Shown: piece after piece, positions 32,998 through 40,862 of the stretch
Layout: each line of letters begins with the position of its first letter
Position numbering within the stretch: the stretch's first letter is position 1
Assembly (NCBI GenBank): GCA_026418295.1
Contig: JAOABP010000006.1
Span: 65,024-129,023, forward strand
From: Caldifarciminota bacterium
GTDB lineage: Bacteria > Hydrothermota > Tepidihabitantia > Tepidihabitantales > Tepidihabitantaceae
Direction of reading: 5' to 3'
DNA: 64,000 nucleotides
Notes under the pieces: generated by a model
Seen by the model: the letters and a program-made list of their open reading frames with translations, nothing else
What the model was told of the DNA's origin: nothing
The model's database searches: none
Position numbers and translations under genes: made by a program

Positions 32998-33396
32998 ATG
33001 AAGAAACTGAGAATTCTCATTGCCAAGCCCGGGCTGGATGGTCATGACCGGGGCGCAAAAGTGGTTGCCCGGGCGCTGCGTGATGCCGGGTTTGAGGTGA
33101 TCTATACCGGATTGCACCAGACACCGGAGATGATTGCGGAGACGGCAATTCAGGAGGATGTGGATGCAGTCGGACTTTCAATTCTCTCCGGCGCCCATAT
33201 GACGCTGATTCCGGAGGTGATGCGGTTGCTGAAGGAAAAGGGTGCAGGCGATATTCTCGTTTTCGGCGGGGGCATAATTCCCAGGGAGGATATGGAGGAG
33301 CTCTACAGGATGGGCTGTGGCCGGCTGTTCGGCCCCGGGACGCCGACCCAGGAGATTGTTGATTATCTGAAGGAGAAATTTCCGGATCGGGTGTAA
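32998..33396 (+). CDS. icmB: B12-binding small subunit of acyl-CoA mutase
   Basis: 132 residues. A stand-alone cobalamin-binding Rossmann-like domain: [20 protein letters not shown] carries the D-x-H-x-x-G motif whose His replaces the lower ligand of the cofactor. [14 protein letters not shown] gives S-x-L and [13 protein letters not shown] the G-G motif. The length is like IcmB (about 136). GGAG precedes the ATG at good distance, and it follows the large subunit by 9 nt. The two subunits should form a heterotetramer that isomerises acyl-CoA carbon skeletons. It is the last gene of the operon; no terminator hairpin is evident before the next promoter. Confidence 0.93.
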   Translation: MKKLRILIAKPGLDGHDRGAKVVARALRDAGFEVIYTGLHQTPEMIAETAIQEDVDAVGLSILSGAHMTLIPEVMRLLKEKGAGDILVFGGGIIPREDMEELYRMGCGRLFGPGTPTQEIVDYLKEKFPDRV

Positions 33397-33406
33397 CCAG
33401 CTGTGC

Positions 33407-33434
33407 TTGACAAGAGCCAGCTGAAGATTATTTT
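33407..33434 (+). promoter_or_regulatory. Leaderless promoter of AICAR formyltransferase gene
   Basis: TTGACA (33407-33412), 16 bp, TATTTT (33429-33434). The predicted transcription start is exactly the T of the TTG start codon at 33441. A TATAAT at 33434-33439 would need a 21-bp spacer and is a worse fit. Confidence 0.7.
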
Positions 33435-33440
33435 ATAATC

Positions 33441-34610
33441 TTGGACGAAATCCGTCTGCGCTACGGGACCAATCCTCATCAGAAGCATGCCCGGGTTTAT
33501 GTGCCGGAGGGCAGACTGCCGATCGAGGTGCTTAATGGGATGCCCGGATATATCAACCTGGTGGATGCATTGAACTCCTGGCAGCTGGTGAAGGAGTTGC
33601 GCGCGCTTTCCGGGATGCCGGCGGCTGCCAGCTTCAAACACACCAGTCCGGCAGGAGCGGCGATCGGCCGGGAGCTGGATGATAAGCTGAAAAAGTCACT
33701 GTTTGTGCCCGAGGGCGAGCTTTCCCCGCTTGCCTGTGCCTATGCTCGTGCCCGGGGTGCGGACCGGATGGCAACATTTGGTGACTGGGCAGCATTTTCT
33801 GATACGGTTGACGAAGCCACGGCGCGTCTTTTGTCCCGGGAGATCTCCGACGGCTGCATTGCTCCGGGATATGAGCCCGTGGCGCTGGAAATTCTTAAAA
33901 CCAAGAAGAATGGGACCTATCCGGTTCTCCGAATTGACCCGGAATGGGCTCCGCCTCCGATAGAAGTCCGGCAGCTGTTCGGTCTGTTTCTCGAGCAGGA
34001 GCGTAATGACGCCCGGATTGACTACAAGCTGCTGGAGAATGTGGTTACGGTTAAAAAGGTGATACCAGAGAGTGTGAAGCTGGATCTCCTGCTTGCCTAT
34101 CTGACATTGAAATACACCCAGTCCAATTCGGTATGTCTGGCATATGATGGACAGGTGATCGGTGTGGGGGCTGGCCAGCAGTCCCGGATTCACTGCACCA
34201 GGCTTGCATGTACAAAGGCAGATAAGTGGTTCCTGCGTCTGCATCCCAAGGTCTTGGGATTGAAGTTCAAGAAGGGTGTCAGCCGGGGGGAGAAGGCAAC
34301 TGCAATTGATATTTTTCTGGAAGAGAACGCTACACCTGAGGAGGCTCATACCTGGTCCAGACTGTTTGCGGAGGCACCAGCACCGCTGACGCGGGAGGAG
34401 CGATGGGAGTGGATTGCTCAGTTTAACGGTATCTGTCTTGCCTCCGATGGGTTTATTCCTTTCCGGGACAATCTTGACCGGGCAGCCCGGACCAATGTTC
34501 AATTTGTGATTCAGCCTGGCGGTTCAACCCGGGATGAGGGGATTATCCGTGCTGCCGATGAATATGGCATGGTGATGGTGTTTACCGGGCTGCGGTTGTT
34601 TTATCATTAA
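33441..34610 (+). CDS. purH: AICAR formyltransferase, stand-alone (PurH C-terminal domain only)
   Basis: 389 residues. It carries the formyltransferase half of PurH, which formylates AICAR with 10-formyl-tetrahydrofolate in purine synthesis. Motifs in order: LRYGTNPHQKHARVY, the catalytic SFKHTSPAGAAIGREL, KYTQSNSVCLAYDGQVIGVG, AGQQSRIHCTRLACTKAD, and SDGFIPFRDNLDRAARTNV then GGSTRDEGIIRAADEYG. The N-terminal IMP cyclohydrolase domain (about 200 residues) of bifunctional PurH is absent, so ring closure must be done by another protein. The start is TTG at 33441, set by the promoter. Monocistronic with a terminator shared with the convergent selenoprotein gene. Confidence 0.9.
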   Translation: MDEIRLRYGTNPHQKHARVYVPEGRLPIEVLNGMPGYINLVDALNSWQLVKELRALSGMPAAASFKHTSPAGAAIGRELDDKLKKSLFVPEGELSPLACAYARARGADRMATFGDWAAFSDTVDEATARLLSREISDGCIAPGYEPVALEILKTKKNGTYPVLRIDPEWAPPPIEVRQLFGLFLEQERNDARIDYKLLENVVTVKKVIPESVKLDLLLAYLTLKYTQSNSVCLAYDGQVIGVGAGQQSRIHCTRLACTKADKWFLRLHPKVLGLKFKKGVSRGEKATAIDIFLEENATPEEAHTWSRLFAEAPAPLTREERWEWIAQFNGICLASDGFIPFRDNLDRAARTNVQFVIQPGGSTRDEGIIRAADEYGMVMVFTGLRLFYH

Positions 34611-34618
34611 AAAGAAGA

Positions 34619-34643
34619 GCGGGGCGACTTTCAATCGCCCCGC
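34619..34643. terminator. Bidirectional terminator
   Basis: Stem GCGGGGCGA, 7-nt loop, stem TCGCCCCGC. T-rich flanks occur on both strands (GGTTTTCTT on plus; CTTCTTTTTA on minus). It lies between the AICAR formyltransferase gene and the convergent UGA-containing gene. Confidence 0.8.
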
Positions 34644-34658
34644 CCGGTTTTCTTGTTA

Positions 34659-35681
34659 TTAATCGGTGACTATCAGTTTTCCGTTGAACTCAGCTCCGTT
34701 AACCTTAAGCCGGTAGAGGTAGATGCCGCGGGGGAGCCGGCTGCTGACCGCAATCCGGCTGTCACCTGCTGTTGTGCCATTTTGAGTATGGGATATCCGG
34801 CCGTCAACAGTATAGATGAAAAGCTGATATTCCGCTCCAGTGTGGGCGGTGACGGCAAAAACGGGCCGGCCTGAAGCCGGATTGACAAGAGGCCGTACCT
34901 GTGCCGGCTCACCGTCAGCCGGTTTTCCTTCCCGAATGCCGACGAGGTCCAGAATCGCAACTTCTGCTCCCTGGTATGCAGGATAGGAGGAGTCGGATGG
35001 TACCATGGTGGTACTCTGAGCATAAACCACAATTTTGCAGCGCTGTTCATTCCAGGTGCTGGCAATCGTAAATGGTTGAATTACCGAATCAATACCACCT
35101 GCAGGAACGGTAATTACGGTTCCGGACTGGTTCGGGATGTAATCCCGGCAGACATGGTTGTGCCACTGGTCACCGTTAGGAGCGGAGTAGTAAATTGAGT
35201 CTTCGGTGATTACCACCGAGACGCGCATCGTCAGGTCAGCAGTAGAGTCGTTCTGGATCAGCGCCTTGATAGTTCCGGTGCGGGTAGACTGGTTGTAATC
35301 GCCGGTCAGGGTGATCTGAACCGGGGTCGGAATGCCGATCTGCGCCGCAACATAGCTTGCCCAGAGGTTGTAGTTGTAACCGCGCTGCCGGCCGTCTACC
35401 CAGAGCCAGGGAGTCGCATAAGAACCGCTGTAGGGTCCGGGGTACATGAACCATTTACCGCGGCCTTCGGCAGAGTAAAGCGGATATGAGGATGATACAT
35501 GCCACTCGACCGCGACAACATAACCGGCATAATCGTAGGTGATCTGGTCAACTGCCCGACTGGCAGGTGCGCAGCTGGCTCAACCTTCCTGGTAGGCTTC
35601 TTCCAGGACGACGATTCGCTGGTAACCCACTGCAAGAGTTGCAGTGAGCACCAGGGAAAGGACGATCAGGTGCTTGAACAC
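34659..35681 (-). CDS. Putative selenoprotein: exported Omp28/thioredoxin-like protein (UxxC) with sorting domain
   Basis: 340 residues if UGA at 35582-35580 (residue 34) is read as selenocysteine. GTG at 35681 lies 5 nt after AAAGGAGG and opens a signal peptide (MFKHLIVLSLVLTATLAVG). Next come RIVVLEEAYQEG, Sec, then ASCAPASRAVDQ: the VxLEEF...WCxxC-like region of Omp28-type thioredoxin-fold proteins with Sec in the first Cys place (U-A-S-C). The fold continues VVAVEWHVSS and a YATPWLWVDG strand; then a CARDB-like domain and a C-terminal sorting domain (LFIYTVDGRISH, LPRGIYLYRLKV). A hairpin follows the UGA. Without recoding the product would stop after 33 residues. It has a consensus promoter. 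Confidence 0.82.
35552..35566 (-). promoter_or_regulatory. Candidate bacterial SECIS hairpin (UASC gene)
   Basis: Stem CTGCC, loop AGTCG, stem GGCAG, inside the coding region. The stem starts 14 nt and the loop 19 nt after the UGA, with G as second loop base, as expected of bacterial SECIS elements. Read by eye; no folding was run. Confidence 0.6.
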
Positions 35682-35699
35682 GATTGCCTCCTTTTTTAT

Positions 35700-35727
35700 A
35701 TTATAGCTGTCGCCTTTAAGGTGTCAA
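35700..35727 (-). promoter_or_regulatory. Consensus promoter of the exported selenoprotein gene
   Basis: Reverse strand TTGACA (35727-35722), 16 bp, TATAAT (35705-35700), both perfect. Transcription should start near 35693, giving a 12-nt leader that is almost only the AAGGAGG ribosome site. The -35 overlaps the end of the MFS gene. Confidence 0.85.
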
Positions 35728-37091
35728 TCCTGATTTCTGATGCCCAGTGCCTGCAGCAGGACATCCTTGCCGGCATTCAGGCGCCACAGTGCCAGATTGG
35801 TCAGTTCTCGAATTGTATGCCGCACCGGCTTGCTGCCCGGTTCCCGGACCTTCAGCAGTAGTGGCAGGCAGGCAAACCGGGCGATGCCGGCAGCAAGGAA
35901 CATGACGTCGTAATTGTAAAAATCGATGCCGAGGATCTTCAGATGGAAGCTGGAAATCAGCTGGGCGACGGTCCCGGCAACCAGGGAGGCAATAAAGGCA
36001 CCGAGACCGGTGACGACACTGTAGATCGCAAAGTAGCTTTCCTTGCGGGCAGGGTTATCGGCAAGGTCCAGCAGCAGGTTCCAGAGTCCGAGGCTGGCTC
36101 CGGTCCAGACCACACCGTTGAGGACGCCATCAATCCAGATTGGCAGGCGGAAGCGGGGAGTGGCGAAGAGCCAGAGAAAAGGCATTATTCCCACGAGGGC
36201 GAAGTTGAGGACAGTAACCGGTCGGGAGCCGAATCGGTCGATCGCCCGGCCCCAGAATAGTTGGAACAGTACGCCGATCACTCCGCCAATCATGGAATAG
36301 ATTGCAACTTCGGTAAAGCTGAAACGGAGATTTTTCAGGAGATGAACGAGGTAAAATGGTGAAGCGAGCGTGCCGGTGAGAAACCAGATTGCGAGGAAGA
36401 TTGTCAGCCGCCGGAACTGCGGTTCCTGAAGCGGTCCGAAAAGAATTTCCCGGAATGCAGGCGCCGGCAGGAGTTTCGGTTCGGGTTCCGGCTGCCGGCG
36501 CAGGAGCAGTGTTGAGACCATGCCGAACAGTACTGCGAGTGTAAATGCCAGCAGGTAACCGGTGGTTTCATAACCCCGGGCTTTCAGATAGTCCATGCCC
36601 CGGCCCGCTCCAAATGCAACCAGCACACCGCTGACATTGAGAATTGCGTTCCGGACACCGAAAAAACGACCGCGGCGTTCCTCTGGCACAAGGTCACTGA
36701 TCCAGGATGTCCAGACCGTGCCGGCGATTGCCATCAGCACGGCGGAGACGCCGACAATCACCAGAAAGAGTTCAATCCGCAGCCGGAAGCGGAGCAGCAG
36801 GGTGAGGACGATCAGTACATAGACTGACCGGCCGGTACCTGCGGTCCAGAGAACCAGCGGTTTTCGGGCACCGACCCAGCGCACCAAGTAGCCGGCGAGA
36901 AAGCTGAAACCACTGACCAGCGCCGGGATGGCTGACAGAAGCGCAATCTGAAATGAATTTGCTCCGAGGTGCAGTGCCAAGCCGGCTAAAAACATGCCGC
37001 CGGCAAGGGTTGTATAGAGAGTGGCAAAGGTGCCTTCAACGATCGAGATTTTCAGCCCTTTTTCGATTTCGCAGGTGGAGAGCCGGGTCAA
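35724..37091 (-). CDS. MFS-family transporter
   Basis: 455 residues with about twelve hydrophobic helices in two halves. The first half has the MFS A-like loop GARKPLVLWTAGTGR and a SWISDLVPEERRGRFFGVRN segment (D-x-x-P-x-x-x-R-G-x-x-x-G) typical of this superfamily. The second half repeats it as LFWGRAIDRFGSRPVTVLNF. The substrate is unknown. Its ATG overlaps lipA by 4 nt (ATGA), so the two are translationally coupled. It is the last gene of the minus-strand redox operon before the separate selenoprotein unit. Confidence 0.85.
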   Translation of the reverse strand: MTRLSTCEIEKGLKISIVEGTFATLYTTLAGGMFLAGLALHLGANSFQIALLSAIPALVSGFSFLAGYLVRWVGARKPLVLWTAGTGRSVYVLIVLTLLLRFRLRIELFLVIVGVSAVLMAIAGTVWTSWISDLVPEERRGRFFGVRNAILNVSGVLVAFGAGRGMDYLKARGYETTGYLLAFTLAVLFGMVSTLLLRRQPEPEPKLLPAPAFREILFGPLQEPQFRRLTIFLAIWFLTGTLASPFYLVHLLKNLRFSFTEVAIYSMIGGVIGVLFQLFWGRAIDRFGSRPVTVLNFALVGIMPFLWLFATPRFRLPIWIDGVLNGVVWTGASLGLWNLLLDLADNPARKESYFAIYSVVTGLGAFIASLVAGTVAQLISSFHLKILGIDFYNYDVMFLAAGIARFACLPLLLKVREPGSKPVRHTIRELTNLALWRLNAGKDVLLQALGIRNQD

Positions 37092-37966
37092 ATCTGTGGA
37101 GGGACAGGGTTGATATCTGTTTTGAGCAGTTCCTCAGCGAGATATGAGCTTCGGACCAGCGGGGCAGCAATGGTTCGCGGGATGCCGATGGTGCGGGCAT
37201 GCGCTGACAGTTTCTGAAGTTCCTCTCTGGTGTAGTAACGAGCGACCGGCAGACAGCGCCGGTCCGGCTGGAGATACTGACCAATGGTCACAATATCACA
37301 TCCTGCTGATTTCAGGTCAGTGAGCGTCTGAATGACTTCCTCCTCGGTTTCTCCCAGTCCGACCATCAGCCCGCTTTTGGTTCTGATTGCCGGTGCCAGC
37401 CTTTTTGCCAGCTGGAGAGCCGAAAGCGAAAGGCGGTAATCTGCCCGGCGGTCGCGGACAGCAGGGGTCAGCCGTTCCACGGTTTCAAGGTTGTGGGCAA
37501 ACACATCCGGACCGGCATCAAGCACCTGCTGAATCAGCTCTCTTTTCCCCTGAAAATCCGGGACCAGCACTTCAACAGCAATTCCCGGATTTGATTTTTT
37601 CAGCAGCTGCACGGTGCGGGTAAAGATACCGGCACCAAGGTCAGGCAGGTCATCACGATCTACCGAAGTCAGGACGACATATTTAAGACCCAGCTCCAGA
37701 ATTGCGTCTGCCACCCGTTCGGGTTCAGAATTATCTACCTGACCGTGAGGGTTGCCGGTGGTAACGGCACAGAAGCGGCAGTGCCGGGTGCAGGTGTTAC
37801 CGAGAAGCAAAACTGTTGCCGTTCCCCGGTTCCAGCATTCAGCAAGGTTCGGACAGCGGGCCGAACTGCAGACCGTATTCAAGTTATATTTCCGGAGGAC
37901 CTGATTTACCCGGATAAATTCCGGTCCGGCGGGCAGCCGGAATCTGAGCCATTCGGGTTTACGCAC
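37088..37966 (-). CDS. lipA: Lipoyl synthase
   Basis: 292 residues, normal for LipA, a radical SAM enzyme that inserts two sulfurs into octanoyl groups on lipoyl domains. The auxiliary cluster motif CSSARCPNLAECW (C-x4-C-x5-C) is present, then NTCTRHCRFCAV (C-x3-C-x2-C) for the SAM cluster. VVLTSVDRDDLPDLGAG, NLETVERLTPAVRD, KSGLMVGLGET and the C-terminal R-S-S-Y are all family marks. It lies 1 nt after the stop of the NapH-like gene in the same operon. Its link with the thiol-redox genes may be through sulfur chemistry or only through operon economy. Confidence 0.96.
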   Translation of the reverse strand: MRKPEWLRFRLPAGPEFIRVNQVLRKYNLNTVCSSARCPNLAECWNRGTATVLLLGNTCTRHCRFCAVTTGNPHGQVDNSEPERVADAILELGLKYVVLTSVDRDDLPDLGAGIFTRTVQLLKKSNPGIAVEVLVPDFQGKRELIQQVLDAGPDVFAHNLETVERLTPAVRDRRADYRLSLSALQLAKRLAPAIRTKSGLMVGLGETEEEVIQTLTDLKSAGCDIVTIGQYLQPDRRCLPVARYYTREELQKLSAHARTIGIPRTIAAPLVRSSYLAEELLKTDINPVPPQI

Positions 37967-37967
37967 T

Positions 37968-39248
37968 TCAGAGAGTGATTTTCAACGATTTTGGCGGACA
38001 GTTCCAGACACACTCAAAACAGCGGATACATTCTGCCTGATTCGGGTCCTGAAACGGTTCGATGTCCACGGGACAGACCCGGCGGCAGGCTCCGCACTTG
38101 CTGCAGGTCTGTCCGTTCAGCTGCATCCGCATCATACTGGCTTTGTTAAACAGGGCATAAATCGCACCGATCGGACAGACCATGCGGCAGAAGGGGCGTT
38201 TAACCGTGATTGATGCCCAGAGGACGAATAAAAGGATGGCAACTTTCAGATAAAAGAGCCAGCCGACAAGTGCCCGCAGACCTTGGACCGGGTCCCAGAG
38301 CACAAGCGGGATACCCGCTTCCAGGGTGCCCTGAGGGCAAAGTTTGCAGAACCAGGGTTCGGCAGTGAAGTAGGCAGCGACGCCGGCAACGATGACCAGA
38401 AAGGCATATTTTAGGGCAGTCGCAGGAAAGTAAAGTTTAAGCCTGCCCTCCAGGAGCAGGACGGTTAAAACCGCAATCAGAATAAATAGGAGGCCGATTT
38501 CACCTCCGGCAAATGGGCCGAGTGTTGCCGATTTGCCGGTAAGGCTGATGATAAATCCGGCTGGGATGACGATGAACAGAGACCTTTTCCCACCGAGCAG
38601 GCTGAAGACAGCCATGCTGACTACGCCGGTTGCGATGCCGACGCTGGCTTCATGTTTGAATATGATTAGCAGACCCAGAACAATTCCCAGCAGCATGCCG
38701 GCCACCGAGAATCGCTGGGGCGGTGCGAGTTTTCCTCTGATCGTACCGTAGAGCAGCAATGCCATAAACGGCAGCCACCCGAATAACAGTCCTTTCCAGA
38801 TTGAAATTTTGATGAATGCGGCAAGCAGGATTACAGTCAGTATGCCGATTCCGGCAATAGTCAGAAAGGTAACCCAGCGGTTCAGTTTTGCCCGCGGTCC
38901 GATTTTAATCTTGTAAAGCAGGTCCTGCCACAGACCGAAAGGGCATATCCAGCCGCACGCCGCCCGGCCGACAAATGCGCCGATTATCATGAACAGTCCC
39001 AGAATCACCCAGGGCACATTCTGCCACCAGGCAACTCCTTTCATGCCGATGATCTGTTGAAATGAACCAAGCGGGCAGGCAAATACCGAAAGGGGACCAC
39101 CGTAACAGTTGAGTACGGGTTCAGGTACTGATTTGAGTATTCCGGAGTAAAGAACCTTATTCTGAAGATAGGCAAGAATATAACCGTTCAGGAGCACGGT
39201 GCCGATTATCTGACCGATGCGGTGCGGGGCAATGCGCCGTTTCACCAT
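37968..39248 (-). CDS. NapH/YccM-like membrane 4Fe-4S ferredoxin protein
   Basis: 426 residues. Several membrane helices are interleaved with Cys motifs on the cytoplasmic side: ACGWICPFGLWQDLLYK, WFCKLCPQGTLEAGIP and RPFCRMVCPIGAIYALF. At the C terminus are two ferredoxin-like clusters, CSKCGACRRVCPVDIEPF and CIRCFECVWNCPPKSL. This NapH-like layout passes electrons between the cytoplasm and the quinone pool or periplasmic thiols. An extra block of about six helices (about 130-270) is unusual. It starts 9 nt after the tiny ULGC selenoprotein gene, suggesting that it feeds electrons to that protein. lipA follows. Confidence 0.85.
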   Translation of the reverse strand: MVKRRIAPHRIGQIIGTVLLNGYILAYLQNKVLYSGILKSVPEPVLNCYGGPLSVFACPLGSFQQIIGMKGVAWWQNVPWVILGLFMIIGAFVGRAACGWICPFGLWQDLLYKIKIGPRAKLNRWVTFLTIAGIGILTVILLAAFIKISIWKGLLFGWLPFMALLLYGTIRGKLAPPQRFSVAGMLLGIVLGLLIIFKHEASVGIATGVVSMAVFSLLGGKRSLFIVIPAGFIISLTGKSATLGPFAGGEIGLLFILIAVLTVLLLEGRLKLYFPATALKYAFLVIVAGVAAYFTAEPWFCKLCPQGTLEAGIPLVLWDPVQGLRALVGWLFYLKVAILLFVLWASITVKRPFCRMVCPIGAIYALFNKASMMRMQLNGQTCSKCGACRRVCPVDIEPFQDPNQAECIRCFECVWNCPPKSLKITL

Positions 39249-39253
39249 TTTAC

Positions 39254-39270
39254 AGGTCTACCCGAGACCC
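39254..39270 (-). promoter_or_regulatory. Candidate bacterial SECIS hairpin (ULGC gene)
   Basis: Stem GGTCT, loop CGGGT, stem AGACC, with a further G-T pair outside. The loop starts 18 nt after the UGA and its second base is G. The hairpin spans the true TAG stop. Read by eye. Confidence 0.6.
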
Positions 39271-39395
39271 ATACAGCCAAGTCATATCTGGGAAGCAAAG
39301 CCGTGAATGATTGAGAGCATGCCCAGTCCGATGCCCAGCGCTGCGAGTGCGGTTCCGCAGATTGCCAGCAGGACAAAGATCAGTTTCCGCCTCAT
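39258..39395 (-). CDS. Putative selenoprotein: 45-residue membrane protein ending ULGCMGLG
   Basis: 45 residues with UGA at 39284-39282 (residue 38) read as selenocysteine, ending at TAG. One membrane helix (LIFVLLAICGTALAALGIG) is followed by HGFASQI, Sec, then LGCMGLG. It resembles the small CD1871A-family CXXC proteins as I recall them: one helix and a C-terminal I-C-x-x-C-x-G-x-G, next to NapH-like and TlpA-like genes. Here Sec takes the place of the first Cys. The ATG overlaps the stop of the outer membrane protein gene (ATGA), and the NapH-like gene starts 9 nt after the TAG. A hairpin follows the UGA. Without recoding a 37-residue peptide lacking the redox motif would result. Confidence 0.75.
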
Positions 39396-40852
39396 ATCCG
39401 GCTGATCAGTTGCAGTTTCATACCCCGGAATGGGGCTTCATACCGGCACACACCACCGGAGCAGGTATAACCACCTTTTTCTGCCCCGATGCGCAGCCGC
39501 AGAACATTCCGTTCATTGATATTATAGACAGTTTCAAACACAGGCCAGGAGGTCTGGTTGTCGTAGCGCTTGAGTGAATCTTTGTCCACACCCTGCCAGC
39601 CGATGGTAAAAAGCCATTTTTCTCCCAGTCCGTAACTTACAGAAATCAGCGGTTCGTGATAACGCCAGTTACTGCCATGAGTGGTATCAGTGGGCAGTTC
39701 GGTTACCCAGCCCAGTTCCGCCTCGAGAGTAAAGGTGTGGGGTCCGGTGAGGTAGTTCAGCAGGATTGCTGGACGGTCGGTGATCCGTTCGTAAGTTCCC
39801 AGTTCGATGTTTTTCTGAAGCATATGGTTGAATTTGAGTTCAAATGTCCAGTTCGTTCCCAGTGATTGCCGGGTTTTAAATTCTCCCTCAAGCACACCGG
39901 CGCTGGTATCATCATGGACAAAAAGACGGGCCAAATCGGCTTCAATGTAGAGTCCGTTAGGTATCGTTCCTGAGGCCTGAACTCCGAATCCCTGTTCATC
40001 CACGCCCCGGTTAATTGAGACACCGGATTTAATCGGAGTGGGGGGATCGTTGTAGTGATAAGTGCCCGGAGGAAAACCCAGCCGGAGGTAGTTTACATAC
40101 TGTGCGAGGATGGAAAAACCGGCAAGTGCGGTGCTCAGATTCAGGATGTACCCTGTGCCGGTTTCCCGGCCGCCGATTCCCGGTTTTGTTCCCAGCCGCC
40201 AGGCAAATTCCGCTCCGGCAGAGACAGGTCCGATATCCAGCCGGCAGTCACCTCCAAAGAGCTCGGTGAAAGCCCGTGCGGTCGGATCGACCTCCCGGTT
40301 AATGCGGACATAACGGGTGCCCAGACCGAAAAACTGGATCGGTCGAATGGTCAGATCAGCACCCAGTACCTGGTCAGTGGTATCCAGTTCGTTCATTATC
40401 TTGTAGGTGTTTTCCTGAAAAAAGACATCCCGGAGCCTGCCGCCGAGTAGTGTTACCTCACTGCTCAGTGGCAGTTTAAGTCTGCCGAACAGGCCGTGGA
40501 GACTCTTGTAATGCCGGAAGTCATCATCGGCACCACTGCTTAATGTCAGCCCCTGGCCAAAGGTGGTATAGAATCTTCCAAGCCGGACTTCAAGTTCTTC
40601 CGGATTATAACCGATTGCGTAGTCCAGCAGATGAAGTGGTTTGCGCACTGACGGTCCGTGCTTGGACGGTTCAAACCACAGCACGCCCAGTTCGGCATCG
40701 AAATCGCTATAACGGGCACTGAGCTCGAGCTTATCTTCATAATGGGTTGCCCAGTCCTGCTGGTAAGCCCAGAATTCTGCCCGGTTGACTCCCTGGATTG
40801 TCAGGCTGGCACCGAAGACCGAGCTCAGAACCAATAAACTGCCTATGCCCAC
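39392..40852 (-). CDS. DUF6029-like outer membrane beta-barrel protein
   Basis: 486 residues. A short signal peptide (GIGSLLVLSSVFGASL) leads to LTIQGVNRAEFWAYQ and then a long run of amphipathic strands with periodic aromatic and charged residues. Examples are VRLGRFYTTFGQGLTLSSG, FGLGTRYVRINRE, FSILAQYVNYLRLGF and WTFELKFNHMLQKN. The pattern, with a short G-R-F-Y-x-x-F-G-x-G-L motif, fits DUF6029 family proteins of the FCB group. Near the C terminus a TCSGGVCRYE pair of Cys may form a disulfide. GTG at 40852 is 10 nt after the TlpA gene stop. In the operon it may act as the outer membrane partner of the exported redox proteins; that is inference. Confidence 0.7.
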   Translation of the reverse strand: MGIGSLLVLSSVFGASLTIQGVNRAEFWAYQQDWATHYEDKLELSARYSDFDAELGVLWFEPSKHGPSVRKPLHLLDYAIGYNPEELEVRLGRFYTTFGQGLTLSSGADDDFRHYKSLHGLFGRLKLPLSSEVTLLGGRLRDVFFQENTYKIMNELDTTDQVLGADLTIRPIQFFGLGTRYVRINREVDPTARAFTELFGGDCRLDIGPVSAGAEFAWRLGTKPGIGGRETGTGYILNLSTALAGFSILAQYVNYLRLGFPPGTYHYNDPPTPIKSGVSINRGVDEQGFGVQASGTIPNGLYIEADLARLFVHDDTSAGVLEGEFKTRQSLGTNWTFELKFNHMLQKNIELGTYERITDRPAILLNYLTGPHTFTLEAELGWVTELPTDTTHGSNWRYHEPLISVSYGLGEKWLFTIGWQGVDKDSLKRYDNQTSWPVFETVYNINERNVLRLRIGAEKGGYTCSGGVCRYEAPFRGMKLQLISRI

Positions 40853-40862
40853 TTTTACCCGC

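Noticed and set aside
33434-33439. TATAAT as the -10 of the AICAR formyltransferase gene
   Set aside because: It would need a 21-bp spacer to TTGACA and would place transcription inside the gene; TATTTT at 33429 has the usual 16 bp.
34659-35681. Pseudogene by nonsense mutation
   Set aside because: Three independent genes have UGA at the same redox position, each with promoter or operon coupling, long intact downstream frames and a nearby hairpin.
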